From assembly GCA_964503965.1 (NCBI GenBank), contig CAZDCK010000001.1, positions 186,001 to 250,000 of the forward strand: a stretch of DNA of 64,000 nt. The letters run 5' to 3'. The notes below the pieces were generated by a model. That model saw nothing but the letters and a program-made list of their open reading frames with translations, did no database searches and was not told the origin of the DNA. The stretch comes from Eutrophocola sp964503965. Lineage in GTDB: Bacteria > Pseudomonadota > Gammaproteobacteria > Pseudomonadales > Pseudohongiellaceae. Position 1 is the first letter of the stretch, and each line of letters opens with the position of its first letter. Shown here piece after piece: positions 41,794 through 50,529 of this stretch. Position numbers and translations under genes: made by a program.

Positions 41794-43923
41794 CTACTGC
41801 ATTAACCTGTCAAGCACAAAGGCACTGACATTCCGTATCTGTTCCGGAGTCAGGGCGCCAGAAAAGGTCGGCATATTATTTCTGCCATTGGATACGATCG
41901 TCGTTACCTGGGCAAGATCCCGAACATTATTCAGGGGCATGGCATTATTATGCCCACCCATCCCGTCGTCACCATGGCATGGCAGGCAGGTCTGCTTGTA
42001 AAGCCTTTCGCCTGCCGCATAATCCGCTTCCCCTTCGGGTATCATGAATTGCCCGGCGTCGGTGGACGTCACGGAGGCCACTCCCGGCAGGGTATCGCCA
42101 TACTCGGCTTCATCCATCTGGCCCTCCAGTGAGAACAGCCAGAGGCTGTCACCTCGGGCAGAACCCTGGAACAGGTTTCCGCCGGAATAGGCAGCAATAT
42201 ACTGTTTTCCATCACGCTCAAAACTGATGGCAGGCGCATTCATGCCCGCTCCTGTCTGGAAACCCCACAGTTCCATACCGGTATCAATATCCAGGGCCGT
42301 GAGGCGGCCATCGTTGCGTCCGACAAAAAGCAGGTCCCCTGCTGTAGCCAGGAAACCGGAATAACAGGCGTCCTGCCAACGATACTGCCAGACAAGTTTA
42401 TTGGTGGTCATGTCCACGGCTGCCACGATTCCGACCGTGGGTCGGGTTGAATAGCCAAAGCTGCCGCCGGTCCAGGTCTTGGTGCCATGTTCTTCAGGCA
42501 CTTCAGTATCTTCCATGAACAGGGCGACTGATGACTCTGAGGCGCAGACATACATCACCTGTCTTGAGGGATCATAAGCACTGGGAGCCCAGTTTGCACC
42601 ACCGGCAAGTCCTGGCTGCACCAGCACGGGTTCATAGAGAAACGGGGTGAAAATTCGCCCCTGGTTCACCAGCTTTGTGCCTTCCGGCGCCACATCTATG
42701 AACTGGGGAATAAAGGAATCGCCAACCGGATGAGGCTGCGTGGGTGACGTAAGCTGTTCTGCTATCTGGGGAACCGGTTTTTCCTCGATACCAATCAGCG
42801 GCTCACCTGTAATCCTGTCAAGAATATAGACCCAGCCGGTTTTACCCGCTTCCGCTACCGCCTTGCGCTGTTCACCTTCATATTCCAGGTCAAACAGAAT
42901 AACGGGATTAGGCGCATCATAGTCCCACAGGTCGTGGTGGACCTGCTGGAAGTGCCAGCGGTACTCACCGGTGTGTACATCAATGGCGACAATGGAATCA
43001 GTGAAGAGATTATCTCCCTCACGCACAGCACCGTTCATGTCCGGTCCCGGGTTGCCCGTAGAGAAATATATCAGTCCTAGTTCAGGGTCCAGTGCCGGCG
43101 TCTGCCAAACCGTACCTCCACCAAACTCCCAGGCATTGCTGTCTTCAGGCCATGTGTCATGACCTACTTCACCCGGCCCGGGAATGGTATAAAAGGTCCA
43201 GATCTTCTCTCCGGTTTCCGCATCAAAGGCTTCAACCAGACCACGTACCCCTTTCTCCGCACCGGCATAACCGGTTATCACCATGCCATCATAATACAAG
43301 GGGGCGCCAGTAATACTGTAACCATCCTGCCAGCGGACACTCTGGGTTTCCCAGGCAATTTCACCGGTGGTTTCATCAAGGGCTACCAGCCTTGAATCCA
43401 GTTGACCAACGAAGACTTTACCCTCTCCCAGGGCAACACCGCGATTATCCCAGCCGCAGCAAATACCTTCTCCCATCTCTTCCGGGTAGACGGTATCGTA
43501 TTCCCAAATCATCTCACCACTGTCCACATCCACAGCGAATACGTCACTGTCACCGGTGGACATGTAGAGCACCCCCTCCTTGTAAACAGGAGTGCCTTCA
43601 GCGGAATACCGTGTTTCCAGTCCTGAACCATTGAGGTGAACACGCCACTCAGCTTTCAGTTGATCGATATTGTCACGGTTGATCTCATCCAGAGGTGACC
43701 AACGCTGGTTGGTATAAGATCCGCCATTGGTCGGCCAGGCTTCCACAGGAGGCGCAGACAATGGGTCCGCCGCAAGCGGATTGGCCATTACAGGCGCTGG
43801 CGAGGGTGTTGCCAGTACCGCCGCAGTCTCTGTCGGTTCAGGCGTTTCTGCAGACTCCTGACCGCAGGCACTGATCAGTGCTGCAAGGAACAGGATGGTG
43901 AGGTGGTAAGCAGACTTGTTCAT
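41794..43923 (-). CDS. PQQ-dependent dehydrogenase with fused cytochrome c domain (lipoprotein)
   Basis: Quinohaemoprotein of 709 residues. Lipobox ISAC (Cys20) then a Pro/Ala/Thr linker, then the eight-bladed PQQ propeller (about 60-600) with the vicinal disulfide pair in EGICCGWDN (about 153-161), the catalytic-Asp region HHDLWDYDAPNPV (about 330-342) and tryptophan-docking repeats such as DSGEMIWEYD and DIDTGMELWGF. A C-terminal cytochrome c domain has CLPCHGDDGMGG (about 645) and an axial Met candidate near NNMPTFSG. It oxidises an alcohol or sugar in the periplasm and passes electrons to its own haem. No PQQ synthesis genes are nearby. The substrate is not predictable. Confidence 0.85.
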   Translation of the reverse strand: MNKSAYHLTILFLAALISACGQESAETPEPTETAAVLATPSPAPVMANPLAADPLSAPPVEAWPTNGGSYTNQRWSPLDEINRDNIDQLKAEWRVHLNGSGLETRYSAEGTPVYKEGVLYMSTGDSDVFAVDVDSGEMIWEYDTVYPEEMGEGICCGWDNRGVALGEGKVFVGQLDSRLVALDETTGEIAWETQSVRWQDGYSITGAPLYYDGMVITGYAGAEKGVRGLVEAFDAETGEKIWTFYTIPGPGEVGHDTWPEDSNAWEFGGGTVWQTPALDPELGLIYFSTGNPGPDMNGAVREGDNLFTDSIVAIDVHTGEYRWHFQQVHHDLWDYDAPNPVILFDLEYEGEQRKAVAEAGKTGWVYILDRITGEPLIGIEEKPVPQIAEQLTSPTQPHPVGDSFIPQFIDVAPEGTKLVNQGRIFTPFLYEPVLVQPGLAGGANWAPSAYDPSRQVMYVCASESSVALFMEDTEVPEEHGTKTWTGGSFGYSTRPTVGIVAAVDMTTNKLVWQYRWQDACYSGFLATAGDLLFVGRNDGRLTALDIDTGMELWGFQTGAGMNAPAISFERDGKQYIAAYSGGNLFQGSARGDSLWLFSLEGQMDEAEYGDTLPGVASVTSTDAGQFMIPEGEADYAAGERLYKQTCLPCHGDDGMGGHNNAMPLNNVRDLAQVTTIVSNGRNNMPTFSGALTPEQIRNVSAFVLDRLMQ

Positions 43924-44016
43924 GGAATCCCCTTTGATGAAGGCAGTTTTCGCCTTTTCTGTCGAAGTTGGGATTATATAGAGGGGTTACCGGGTATTTC
44001 CAGACACAAACGCTGT

Positions 44017-44514
44017 TCAGGTGATCCTGAATGTTCTCCTGAGAAAGCGCAGTCCCAGGAAAACGAATGGCCAGACAATGGCACTGGAGAGGGCCGAGAT
44101 CATAAAAATAAGATTCGGTGCGGTATTCTGGCTGTTGGCTGTAAGTACCCAGAAAGACAACAATTGATGTATACCTACAAGGATCAGGACTGTGCTGCTT
44201 TGCTGGACAGCGGTGAACATCCGCATTCGCTGGTAAAGACTCAGGGCCAGGTAAGCCACCAGGGCCAGTGCCAGGGCATTCATACCCAGCAATGATCCTT
44301 CAACCACATCCAGGAAAAAACCGCTAACCCATGCGGTTAACAGGCCAATTCTGTCAGGCAGGGCCATAACCCAGTAAATCACCACTAAAGCGACCCACTC
44401 GGGTCTGTAGGATTCCATCCATTCCGGCAGGGGTAACACTGTCAGGAGTGCCGCCAGGAGAAACGTCACCGTTATAATCCAGCCTCCATGGTGTTTGCCA
44501 AGTTTAGGTGCCAT
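44017..44514 (-). CDS. mreD: Rod-shape-determining protein MreD
   Basis: Inner-membrane protein of 165 residues with about five segments, part of the elongasome that positions lateral wall synthesis. PEWVALVVIYWVMALPDRIGL (split motif, about 33-53) and GSLLGMNALALALVAYL are typical of gammaproteobacterial MreD. It starts 6 bp after mreC, third in the mreBCD order. The next gene downstream is the unrelated PQQ dehydrogenase rather than maf as in Pseudomonas. Confidence 0.92.
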   Translation of the reverse strand: MAPKLGKHHGGWIITVTFLLAALLTVLPLPEWMESYRPEWVALVVIYWVMALPDRIGLLTAWVSGFFLDVVEGSLLGMNALALALVAYLALSLYQRMRMFTAVQQSSTVLILVGIHQLLSFWVLTANSQNTAPNLIFMISALSSAIVWPFVFLGLRFLRRTFRIT

Positions 44515-44520
44515 AGCCTG

Positions 44521-45345
44521 TTAGTTTTCCTTGAACAACAACAGCACATTCCGGCTGTTATCCAGCCATGCAGTGGGTTCTACTGTGACGATGGCAAATG
44601 GTTCGCCCGGATCATGTTCAACTTCGCTGACTACACCGACAGGATAACCGGCAGGGAAACGACCGCCAAATCCGGATGTCACCAGAACATCTCCCTTGAT
44701 GACATCGAAGGTGTCAGAAATATTGTTCAGTACAAGACGATGCAGACTGTCCTTCGTTCCTGTGGCAATGGCCCGGTTACCGTTTCGATTGATCTGGACC
44801 GGCGTTGAATGCTGGGGATCAGTAATCAGCAGCACCCAACTGTCATAGGGTTCAACTTCGACTACCTGCCCCATGAGTCCATAGGCATCAAGCACCGGCT
44901 GCCCCACATAAGCGCCATCAGATTTACCTTTATTGATAAGCACGCGTTTGATAAAAGGGTCGGGAGACTCACCGGTCAGCTGCGCGAGCACCCCGGTTTC
45001 ATCAACAATACTGGAGGCATTAAGCAAATCGTTGAGACGCTTGTTTTCAGCTTCCAGGTGTTCAAGCTTCTGTAGGCGATACTGGGTTGTCATCAGTTCT
45101 TCCTTGAGCCGCTGGTTTTCCGCAATCAGGTAGCCCCGACTCTGAAGATTTGCATTGACAGAATCCTGAATGGATCGGGGAGAATCTGCCAACCAGTGCA
45201 AGGGGGTCACGAGGTAGGAAGCATAGAAGCGGACCCGGGAAAGATAGTCAAAGCGGCTGTCCGCCAGCATCATGACCATGGACAGCAACGCCAGGCCGAG
45301 CAACCGATAGCCCTGGGATGAGGATTGTATGAATAAAGATTTAAT
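44521..45345 (-). CDS. mreC: Rod-shape-determining protein MreC, probable ATT start
   Basis: Periplasmic scaffold of the elongasome: N-terminal membrane helix, coiled coil (about 70-115, ENQRLKEEL and LEAENKRL), then the beta domain with VLINKGKSDGAYVGQPV and VTSGFGGRFPAGYPVG. The first conventional start in frame is TTG at 45303, which would cut into the membrane helix and lose the cytoplasmic end. The frame is open 14 codons further to ATT at 45345, giving IKSLFIQSSSQGYRLLG before the helix, as expected for MreC, with AGGGG about 9 bases upstream. I therefore infer an ATT start (274 residues). Confidence 0.9.
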   Translation of the reverse strand: MKSLFIQSSSQGYRLLGLALLSMVMMLADSRFDYLSRVRFYASYLVTPLHWLADSPRSIQDSVNANLQSRGYLIAENQRLKEELMTTQYRLQKLEHLEAENKRLNDLLNASSIVDETGVLAQLTGESPDPFIKRVLINKGKSDGAYVGQPVLDAYGLMGQVVEVEPYDSWVLLITDPQHSTPVQINRNGNRAIATGTKDSLHRLVLNNISDTFDVIKGDVLVTSGFGGRFPAGYPVGVVSEVEHDPGEPFAIVTVEPTAWLDNSRNVLLLFKEN

Positions 45346-45400
45346 GGTTTACCGACCCCTACTACTGCAATAGAGATTCAATTACTTTGAATTCGGGATC

Positions 45401-45499
45401 AAGGATAAAAGGATAAAAGGATAAAAGGAAGCGCCGGGCTAAAGTGGACAGAATAAATATACCTGCCCCGCTGGCCCTTTATCCCTTTTTCCTTTTATC
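45401..45499. repeat. GATAAAAG tandem repeat and inverted copy in the mreB-mreC spacer
   Basis: Three to four direct copies of an 8-bp unit (AAAAGGAT) occupy 45401-45430, and the complementary CCTTTATCC...CCTTTTATC occupies 45476-45499. The arms can pair to a long imperfect hairpin in the mreB-mreC message, where it could lower mreC expression relative to mreB. A related GGATAAAGGATAAAAGG run is at 54716-54734. Confidence 0.7.
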
Positions 45500-45548
45500 G
45501 TTATGACGACAGAAACAGGAGTTCCTGCCATGAGCAGGCCTTGATGGC

Positions 45549-46586
45549 CTACTCGAGTGTCAACAAATCCAGATCATGGGCGTCCATCAGTTCCATGGCC
45601 TTGCCTCCGCCCCTGGCAACACAGGTCAGCGGATCATCCGCAACAATGACAGGAAGCCCAGTCTCTTCACTGAGCAGTTTATCCAGATCGCGCAGCAAAG
45701 CGCCTCCCCCGGTAAGGACAAGGCCGCTTTCAGCAATGTCGGATGCCAGTTCGGGTGGAGACTGTTCCAGGGCACTTTTCACCGCCTGGACAATGGAAGA
45801 CAGGGGCTCCTGAAGCGCCTCCAGGATTTCATCGCCGTTGAGCGTAAAGCTGCGAGGGACCCCCTCTGCCAGGTTGCGGCCACGCACATCGATTTCGCGA
45901 ATTTCATTACTATGAAAGGCGTACCCAATCTCTTTCTTTATACGTTCAGCGGTGGCATCACCAATCAGGCTGCCATAATTGCGACGTACATGGGTCGTGA
46001 TGGCTTCATCGAAGCGGTCTCCACCCACACGCACAGATTCGGAATAAACAACACCGTTCAGGGAAATGATGGCAATTTCGGTAGTACCACCACCGATATC
46101 GACAACCATGGAGCCACTGGCCTGGTCAACGGGAAGACCGGCACCTATGGCGGCAGCCATGGGTTCTTCGATCAATCGCACCTCGCGTGCCCCGGCACTC
46201 ATAACAGACTCACGGATAGCGCGTCTTTCTACCTGGGTGGATTTACAGGGAACACATACCAGAACTCGGGGACTGGGCCGGATAAATGAATTTTCATGCA
46301 CCTTGTGAATAAAGTGCTGAAGCATCTTTTCCGTAACCTGGAAATCGGCAATGACACCGTCCTTTAGTGGTCGAATGGCTGTAATATTGCCCGGTGTTCT
46401 ACCCAGCATGCGCTTGGCATCGGTACCCACGGCAGTGACGGTCTTCTGGCCGTTGTGAATGCGGATGGAAACAACAGACGGTTCATTAAGTACAATGCCC
46501 TGTTCACGGACATAAATAAGGGTGTTGGCTGTTCCCAGATCTATGGACAGATCATTGGAGAACATACCACGTAACTTCTTCAACAT
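45549..46586 (-). CDS. mreB: Rod-shape-determining actin homologue MreB
   Basis: Bacterial actin of 345 residues that guides the elongasome. ATP-binding motifs are DLGTANTLIYV (about 17-27), VDIGGGTTEIAI (about 164-175) and LTGGGALLRDLDKL (about 293-306); the N-terminal amphipathic stretch MLKKLRGMFS anchors it to the membrane. First gene of mreBCD and divergent from gatC with a 243-bp spacer that holds both promoters. Confidence 0.97.
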   Translation of the reverse strand: MLKKLRGMFSNDLSIDLGTANTLIYVREQGIVLNEPSVVSIRIHNGQKTVTAVGTDAKRMLGRTPGNITAIRPLKDGVIADFQVTEKMLQHFIHKVHENSFIRPSPRVLVCVPCKSTQVERRAIRESVMSAGAREVRLIEEPMAAAIGAGLPVDQASGSMVVDIGGGTTEIAIISLNGVVYSESVRVGGDRFDEAITTHVRRNYGSLIGDATAERIKKEIGYAFHSNEIREIDVRGRNLAEGVPRSFTLNGDEILEALQEPLSSIVQAVKSALEQSPPELASDIAESGLVLTGGGALLRDLDKLLSEETGLPVIVADDPLTCVARGGGKAMELMDAHDLDLLTLE

Positions 46587-46649
46587 GGCTTCTGGTAGCC
46601 CTCAAAAATTATTATAAGCGGCGGGATTGGCTCTTATCCTCGATAATCC

Positions 46650-46678
46650 AGTATAATTACAGGATTGAGCACGGGCAA
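46650..46678 (-). promoter_or_regulatory. Putative mreB promoter
   Basis: Minus strand: -35 TTGCCC (46673-46678), 17-bp spacer, -10 TATACT (46650-46655), about 64 bp before the mreB ATG. Confidence 0.55.
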
Positions 46679-46720
46679 CTCTAGCAATCACAATTACTTA
46701 GAGCAAGAATTAAATCCGGA

Positions 46721-46748
46721 TTGTCAGATTTAAGACACATTTTATACC
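46721..46748 (+). promoter_or_regulatory. Putative gatCAB promoter
   Basis: -35 TTGTCA (46721-46726), 16-bp spacer, -10 TATACC (46743-46748), about 80 bp before the gatC ATG. Confidence 0.45.
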
Positions 46749-46829
46749 TGTTTTTGCCCGATATTTTGTCCAAGGCCTGTTCCCCCGTTAATCAGGCCTG
46801 CAACAGCACATGGATTCTGGAGTTTTTGC

Positions 46830-47117
46830 ATGTCAATTGAACTAACCGATGTGGATAATATTGCGAACCTTGCCCGCCTGCAGCTGACTGATGCTGAGCG
46901 CGAAGAGTCCGCAAAAAGCATGTCCAATATACTTGATCTCATCGACCAGATGCAGTCTGTGGACACGGAAAACGTCGCACCACTAGCCCATGCCTTCGAT
47001 GCCGTTCAACGTTTGCGGGAAGACAGGGTAACTGAGACCAATCGTCGTGACGAGCTGCAGCAAATTGCGCCTGAAACGGAAGACGGACTCTTCCTTGTTC
47101 CCAAAGTGATCGAATAA
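46830..47117 (+). CDS. gatC: Glutamyl/aspartyl-tRNA amidotransferase subunit C
   Basis: Small belt subunit of GatCAB, 95 residues, full length. VDNIANLARLQLTDAERE (about 8-25), MSNILDLIDQMQSVDTENV and the C-terminal GLFLVPKVIE are typical. First gene of gatC-gatA-gatB. The complex amidates Glu-tRNA(Gln) and/or Asp-tRNA(Asn); a genuine tRNA-Gln gene of this chromosome lies at 62064. Confidence 0.95.
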   Translation: MSIELTDVDNIANLARLQLTDAEREESAKSMSNILDLIDQMQSVDTENVAPLAHAFDAVQRLREDRVTETNRRDELQQIAPETEDGLFLVPKVIE

Positions 47118-47218
47118 GACCGGCGCTAGAAAACTTTATAGTTCTTCCGATTTATCACCCAGTATTATTGATTAACCACCGCTCATCCGGTTGATGGCGG
47201 AATACAGTATCAGGATAA

Positions 47219-48676
47219 ATGACAATGACTGATTTGGGCCTGGCACAAATTTCCAGGGCACTCGACAAAGGGGAATTCTCCAGCACAGAACTCACTGGCG
47301 AATACCTGAAAAAAATTAATAGTGAAAACCCGGCACTCAATGCCTACATTACTGTTTGTGAAGAACAGGCCATGGCACAGGCAAAAACGGCAGATGAGAT
47401 TCGCAGTCAGGGGAATGCCGGCCCATTCACCGGAATTCCCATCGCGCACAAGGACCTGTTTTGTACACAGGGTGTTCGTACTTCTTGCGCGTCAAAAATG
47501 CTCGATAATTTCATTGCCCCCTATGATGCAACAGTTGTGGAACGCTTTAACCAGGCAAATGCTGTCATGCTGGGCAAGACCAACATGGATGAATTTGCCA
47601 TGGGCTCATCCAATGAAACCAGTTTTTATGGTCCGGTAAAAAACCCATGGGATCATACCAAGGTTCCCGGCGGATCTTCCGGTGGCTCAGCAGCCGCTGT
47701 AGCTGCAGGACTGTGTGCTGGAGCAACAGCCACTGATACAGGCGGCTCAATCCGCCAGCCTGCCTCTTTTACCGGTATTACCGGTCTCAAGCCGACCTAT
47801 GGGCGTGTCTCACGCTGGGGAATGATTGCGTTTGCATCCAGCCTGGACCAGGCCGGTACCATGACACGGTCTGCTGAGGATGCGGCCCTGATGCTGAATG
47901 TCATGGCCGGACTTGATGACAAAGACTCCACCAGTAATGCAATCCCGGCTGAAGACTATACCGCCGGTCTCGAAAAACCATTGGAAGGACTCAGAATCGG
48001 CATACCAACCCAGCATTTCTCCGAAGGGCTGAACGCTGATGTGGAAAAGGTCATTCGCGAAGCCATTGCTGAGTACGAAAAACTTGGTGCAACTGTAAAG
48101 GAAATAAGCCTGGACAACAGCCATCTGTCTGTATCCGCCTATTACGTCATTGCACCAGCAGAAGCTTCCGCGAACCTGTCACGATATGACGGTGTGCGCT
48201 ATGGCTATCGCTGTGACAATCCGTCTGACCTGGATGACATGTACAAGCGTACCCGCAGCGAAGGTTTCGGCAATGAGGTCAAGCGTCGTATCATGGTCGG
48301 AACCTATGCCCTGTCTGCAGGATATTACGATGCCTACTATATCAAGGCCCAGAAAATCCGCCGCCTGATCAAGCAGGACTTCCAGAAAGCCTTTGAAGAA
48401 GTCGATGTCATCATGGGACCAACCTCTCCGCATACAGCGTTTGATATTGGCTCCAAGAATGATGATCCGGTCACCATGTATCTGGAAGACATCTACACGA
48501 TTGCAGTTAACCTTGCCGGACTACCGGGAATCTCCATTCCGGCCGGACTCGTAAATGGATTACCAATTGGTCTCCAGATTGTTGGCAAGGACTTTTCTGA
48601 AGCACAATTATTGAATGTTGCCCATAAATTCCAGCAGGCAACTGATTGGCACGCCAAAATGCCAGGCAATGCATAA
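47219..48676 (+). CDS. gatA: Glutamyl/aspartyl-tRNA amidotransferase subunit A
   Basis: Amidase-signature subunit of 485 residues that releases ammonia from glutamine. The Ser-cisSer-Lys triad is visible: Lys in IPIAHKDLF (about 78), and serines in PGGSSGGSAAAVAAG (about 152-166) and DTGGSIRQPASF (about 176-187). It is 101 bp after gatC and 24 bp before gatB. The start codon pair ATG-ACA-ATG leaves two possible starts. Confidence 0.97.
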   Translation: MTMTDLGLAQISRALDKGEFSSTELTGEYLKKINSENPALNAYITVCEEQAMAQAKTADEIRSQGNAGPFTGIPIAHKDLFCTQGVRTSCASKMLDNFIAPYDATVVERFNQANAVMLGKTNMDEFAMGSSNETSFYGPVKNPWDHTKVPGGSSGGSAAAVAAGLCAGATATDTGGSIRQPASFTGITGLKPTYGRVSRWGMIAFASSLDQAGTMTRSAEDAALMLNVMAGLDDKDSTSNAIPAEDYTAGLEKPLEGLRIGIPTQHFSEGLNADVEKVIREAIAEYEKLGATVKEISLDNSHLSVSAYYVIAPAEASANLSRYDGVRYGYRCDNPSDLDDMYKRTRSEGFGNEVKRRIMVGTYALSAGYYDAYYIKAQKIRRLIKQDFQKAFEEVDVIMGPTSPHTAFDIGSKNDDPVTMYLEDIYTIAVNLAGLPGISIPAGLVNGLPIGLQIVGKDFSEAQLLNVAHKFQQATDWHAKMPGNA

Positions 48677-48700
48677 CAGACATACAGGTTAAACAACAAA

Positions 48701-50134
48701 ATGGAATGGGAAACAGTTATCGGTCTTGAGGTCCACGTGCAATTGTCCACCGCCTCAAAATTATTTTCCGGCACCAGCACAGCATTTGGTGCTGCACCAA
48801 ACACCCAGGCAAGTATTTATGATCTGGCCATGCCGGGCACTCTGCCCGTGCTGAACAAGGAAGCACTCAAGATGGCCGTAAAATTCGGACTGGCCATCGA
48901 TGCAGAAATTGGCAAGACCTCTGTTTTTGATCGCAAAAATTATTTCTATCCGGATCTGCCAAAGGGGTACCAGACTTCCCAACTGGATTATCCAACTGTA
49001 GGCAAGGGCCAGCTTGTTATCGACATGGAAGATGGCACCCAGAAAACCATAGGTGTTACACGTGCCCATATGGAAGAGGATGCTGGCAAGTCACTGCATG
49101 AGGATTTCCATGGCAAAAGTGGCATAGACCTTAACCGCGCCGGGACTCCCCTGCTTGAAATCGTTTCTGAACCCGATATCCGCAGCGCGAAGGAAGCCGT
49201 CGCCTACCTGAAGAAACTGCACTCAATCATTCTTTATCTGGGCATCTCCGATGGAGATATGTCACAGGGTTCCATGCGCTGTGATGCCAATGTATCTGTT
49301 CGCCCAAAAGGGTCTGAAGAACTGGGCACCCGGACAGAGATCAAGAACATCAACTCTTTTCGCTATGTGGAAAAAGCCATCAACGTGGAAGTGGAACGCC
49401 AGATCGATATCATCGAGGATGGTGGCAGGATCATCCAGGAAACACGGCTGTATGATTCCGACAAGAATGAAACACGTTCCATGCGCAGCAAGGAAGTAGC
49501 CAATGACTATCGCTATTTTCCAGAGCCCGACCTGCTGCCCGTTGTCATAGACGATGCCTTTATTGAGGCAGTTCGTGAAACCCTTCCGGAACTGCCCGAT
49601 GTCAAGCACAGGCGTTTTTGTGAGGAATACGGGCTCAGTGACTACGATGCCATGGTGCTTTCCAGTGACCGGGACACGGCCAACTACTTTGAAGACGTGG
49701 TAACCGGTTGCGGTGATGCCAAACTGTCCGCCAACTGGGTGATGGGTGACCTGCAGGCCTACCTTAACAAGGAAGAACTGGTCATTACCGAAAGCCCCAT
49801 TGATGCAGGCGCACTGGCTGGACTGATCAAGCGTATCAAGGACAACACCATCTCCTCGAAAATCGCCAAGACCGTTTTTGAAGCCATGGTCGACGGTGAA
49901 GGTTCTGCCGATGATATTATCGAAAGCAAAGGCCTGAAACAGGTAACGGATACCGGGGCTATTGAAGCCATGGTTGATGAAGTGATTGCCAACAACCCGG
50001 CCCAGGTTCAGCAATTCAGGGACGGTAAGGAGCAGGTCATCGGTTTCTTCGTAGGGCAGATAATGAAAGCCTCACAGGGCAAGGCCAATCCGGCACAGGT
50101 AAACCAGATGCTGAAAGAGAAGCTGAGTCAGTAA
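48701..50134 (+). CDS. gatB: Glutamyl/aspartyl-tRNA amidotransferase subunit B
   Basis: Kinase/transamidase subunit of 477 residues. WETVIGLEVHVQLST at the N-terminus, YFYPDLPKGYQTSQ (about 87-100), DLNRAGTPLLEIVSEPD (about 148) and the C-terminal tail domain (YqeY-like, about 405-477, ending NPAQVNQMLKEKL) are all present. It phosphorylates the misacylated tRNA and transfers ammonia. Last gene of gatCAB. Confidence 0.97.
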   Translation: MEWETVIGLEVHVQLSTASKLFSGTSTAFGAAPNTQASIYDLAMPGTLPVLNKEALKMAVKFGLAIDAEIGKTSVFDRKNYFYPDLPKGYQTSQLDYPTVGKGQLVIDMEDGTQKTIGVTRAHMEEDAGKSLHEDFHGKSGIDLNRAGTPLLEIVSEPDIRSAKEAVAYLKKLHSIILYLGISDGDMSQGSMRCDANVSVRPKGSEELGTRTEIKNINSFRYVEKAINVEVERQIDIIEDGGRIIQETRLYDSDKNETRSMRSKEVANDYRYFPEPDLLPVVIDDAFIEAVRETLPELPDVKHRRFCEEYGLSDYDAMVLSSDRDTANYFEDVVTGCGDAKLSANWVMGDLQAYLNKEELVITESPIDAGALAGLIKRIKDNTISSKIAKTVFEAMVDGEGSADDIIESKGLKQVTDTGAIEAMVDEVIANNPAQVQQFRDGKEQVIGFFVGQIMKASQGKANPAQVNQMLKEKLSQ

Positions 50135-50208
50135 TTACTGCAGGCCGACCGACCCTGTTCAGATAACCCGCACAAGTAACAACACAAGTAACAGCAAGAG
50201 ACACATCA

Positions 50209-50523
50209 ATGACTAAAGAAAAGAAAACCGGTGCTGACAGAACCCAACCCGCGGTTCGTGATGAGTGGTGGAGTGATGAAAGAGTCAAATCCTTCCTGGA
50301 ACTGGAAACATCCCAGGACGAAGCCCCGGATTTCCATATCCTGCAAAAAGCCTATCGCGGCATGGTACCGGAAGCGTTTTCGCGCTTTGTGGGATTTTTT
50401 ATGGAAGCAGGTCGCGACCTCAATGAGACCAACATGCATGGTGAGACTATTCTTAAAATCGTGTCAGAGCATCGCAACTCGGCTGAGTATGCCGATATAC
50501 TGAAAAAGGCTGGCGCCCACTGA
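50209..50523 (+). CDS. PA4642 family protein
   Basis: Small acidic cytoplasmic protein of 104 residues. VRDEWWSDERVKSFL (about 16-30), AYRGMVPEAFSRFVGFF (about 49-65) and HGETILKIVSEHR (about 80-92) match the conserved gammaproteobacterial PA4642 family of unknown function; the C-terminal half has an ankyrin-like look. It follows gatB by 74 bp and could be read from the same transcript. Stop is 6 bp from the convergent rhlB stop. Confidence 0.85.
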   Translation: MTKEKKTGADRTQPAVRDEWWSDERVKSFLELETSQDEAPDFHILQKAYRGMVPEAFSRFVGFFMEAGRDLNETNMHGETILKIVSEHRNSAEYADILKKAGAH

Positions 50524-50529
50524 TAATGA

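Noticed and set aside
49262..50014. 250-codon minus-strand frame opposite gatB
   Set aside because: Shadow of gatB; no motif and no ribosome site.
50165..50200. Short repeated ACAAGTAACA before the PA4642-like gene
   Set aside because: Only two copies of about ten bases in a simple sequence; too little to call a functional repeat.
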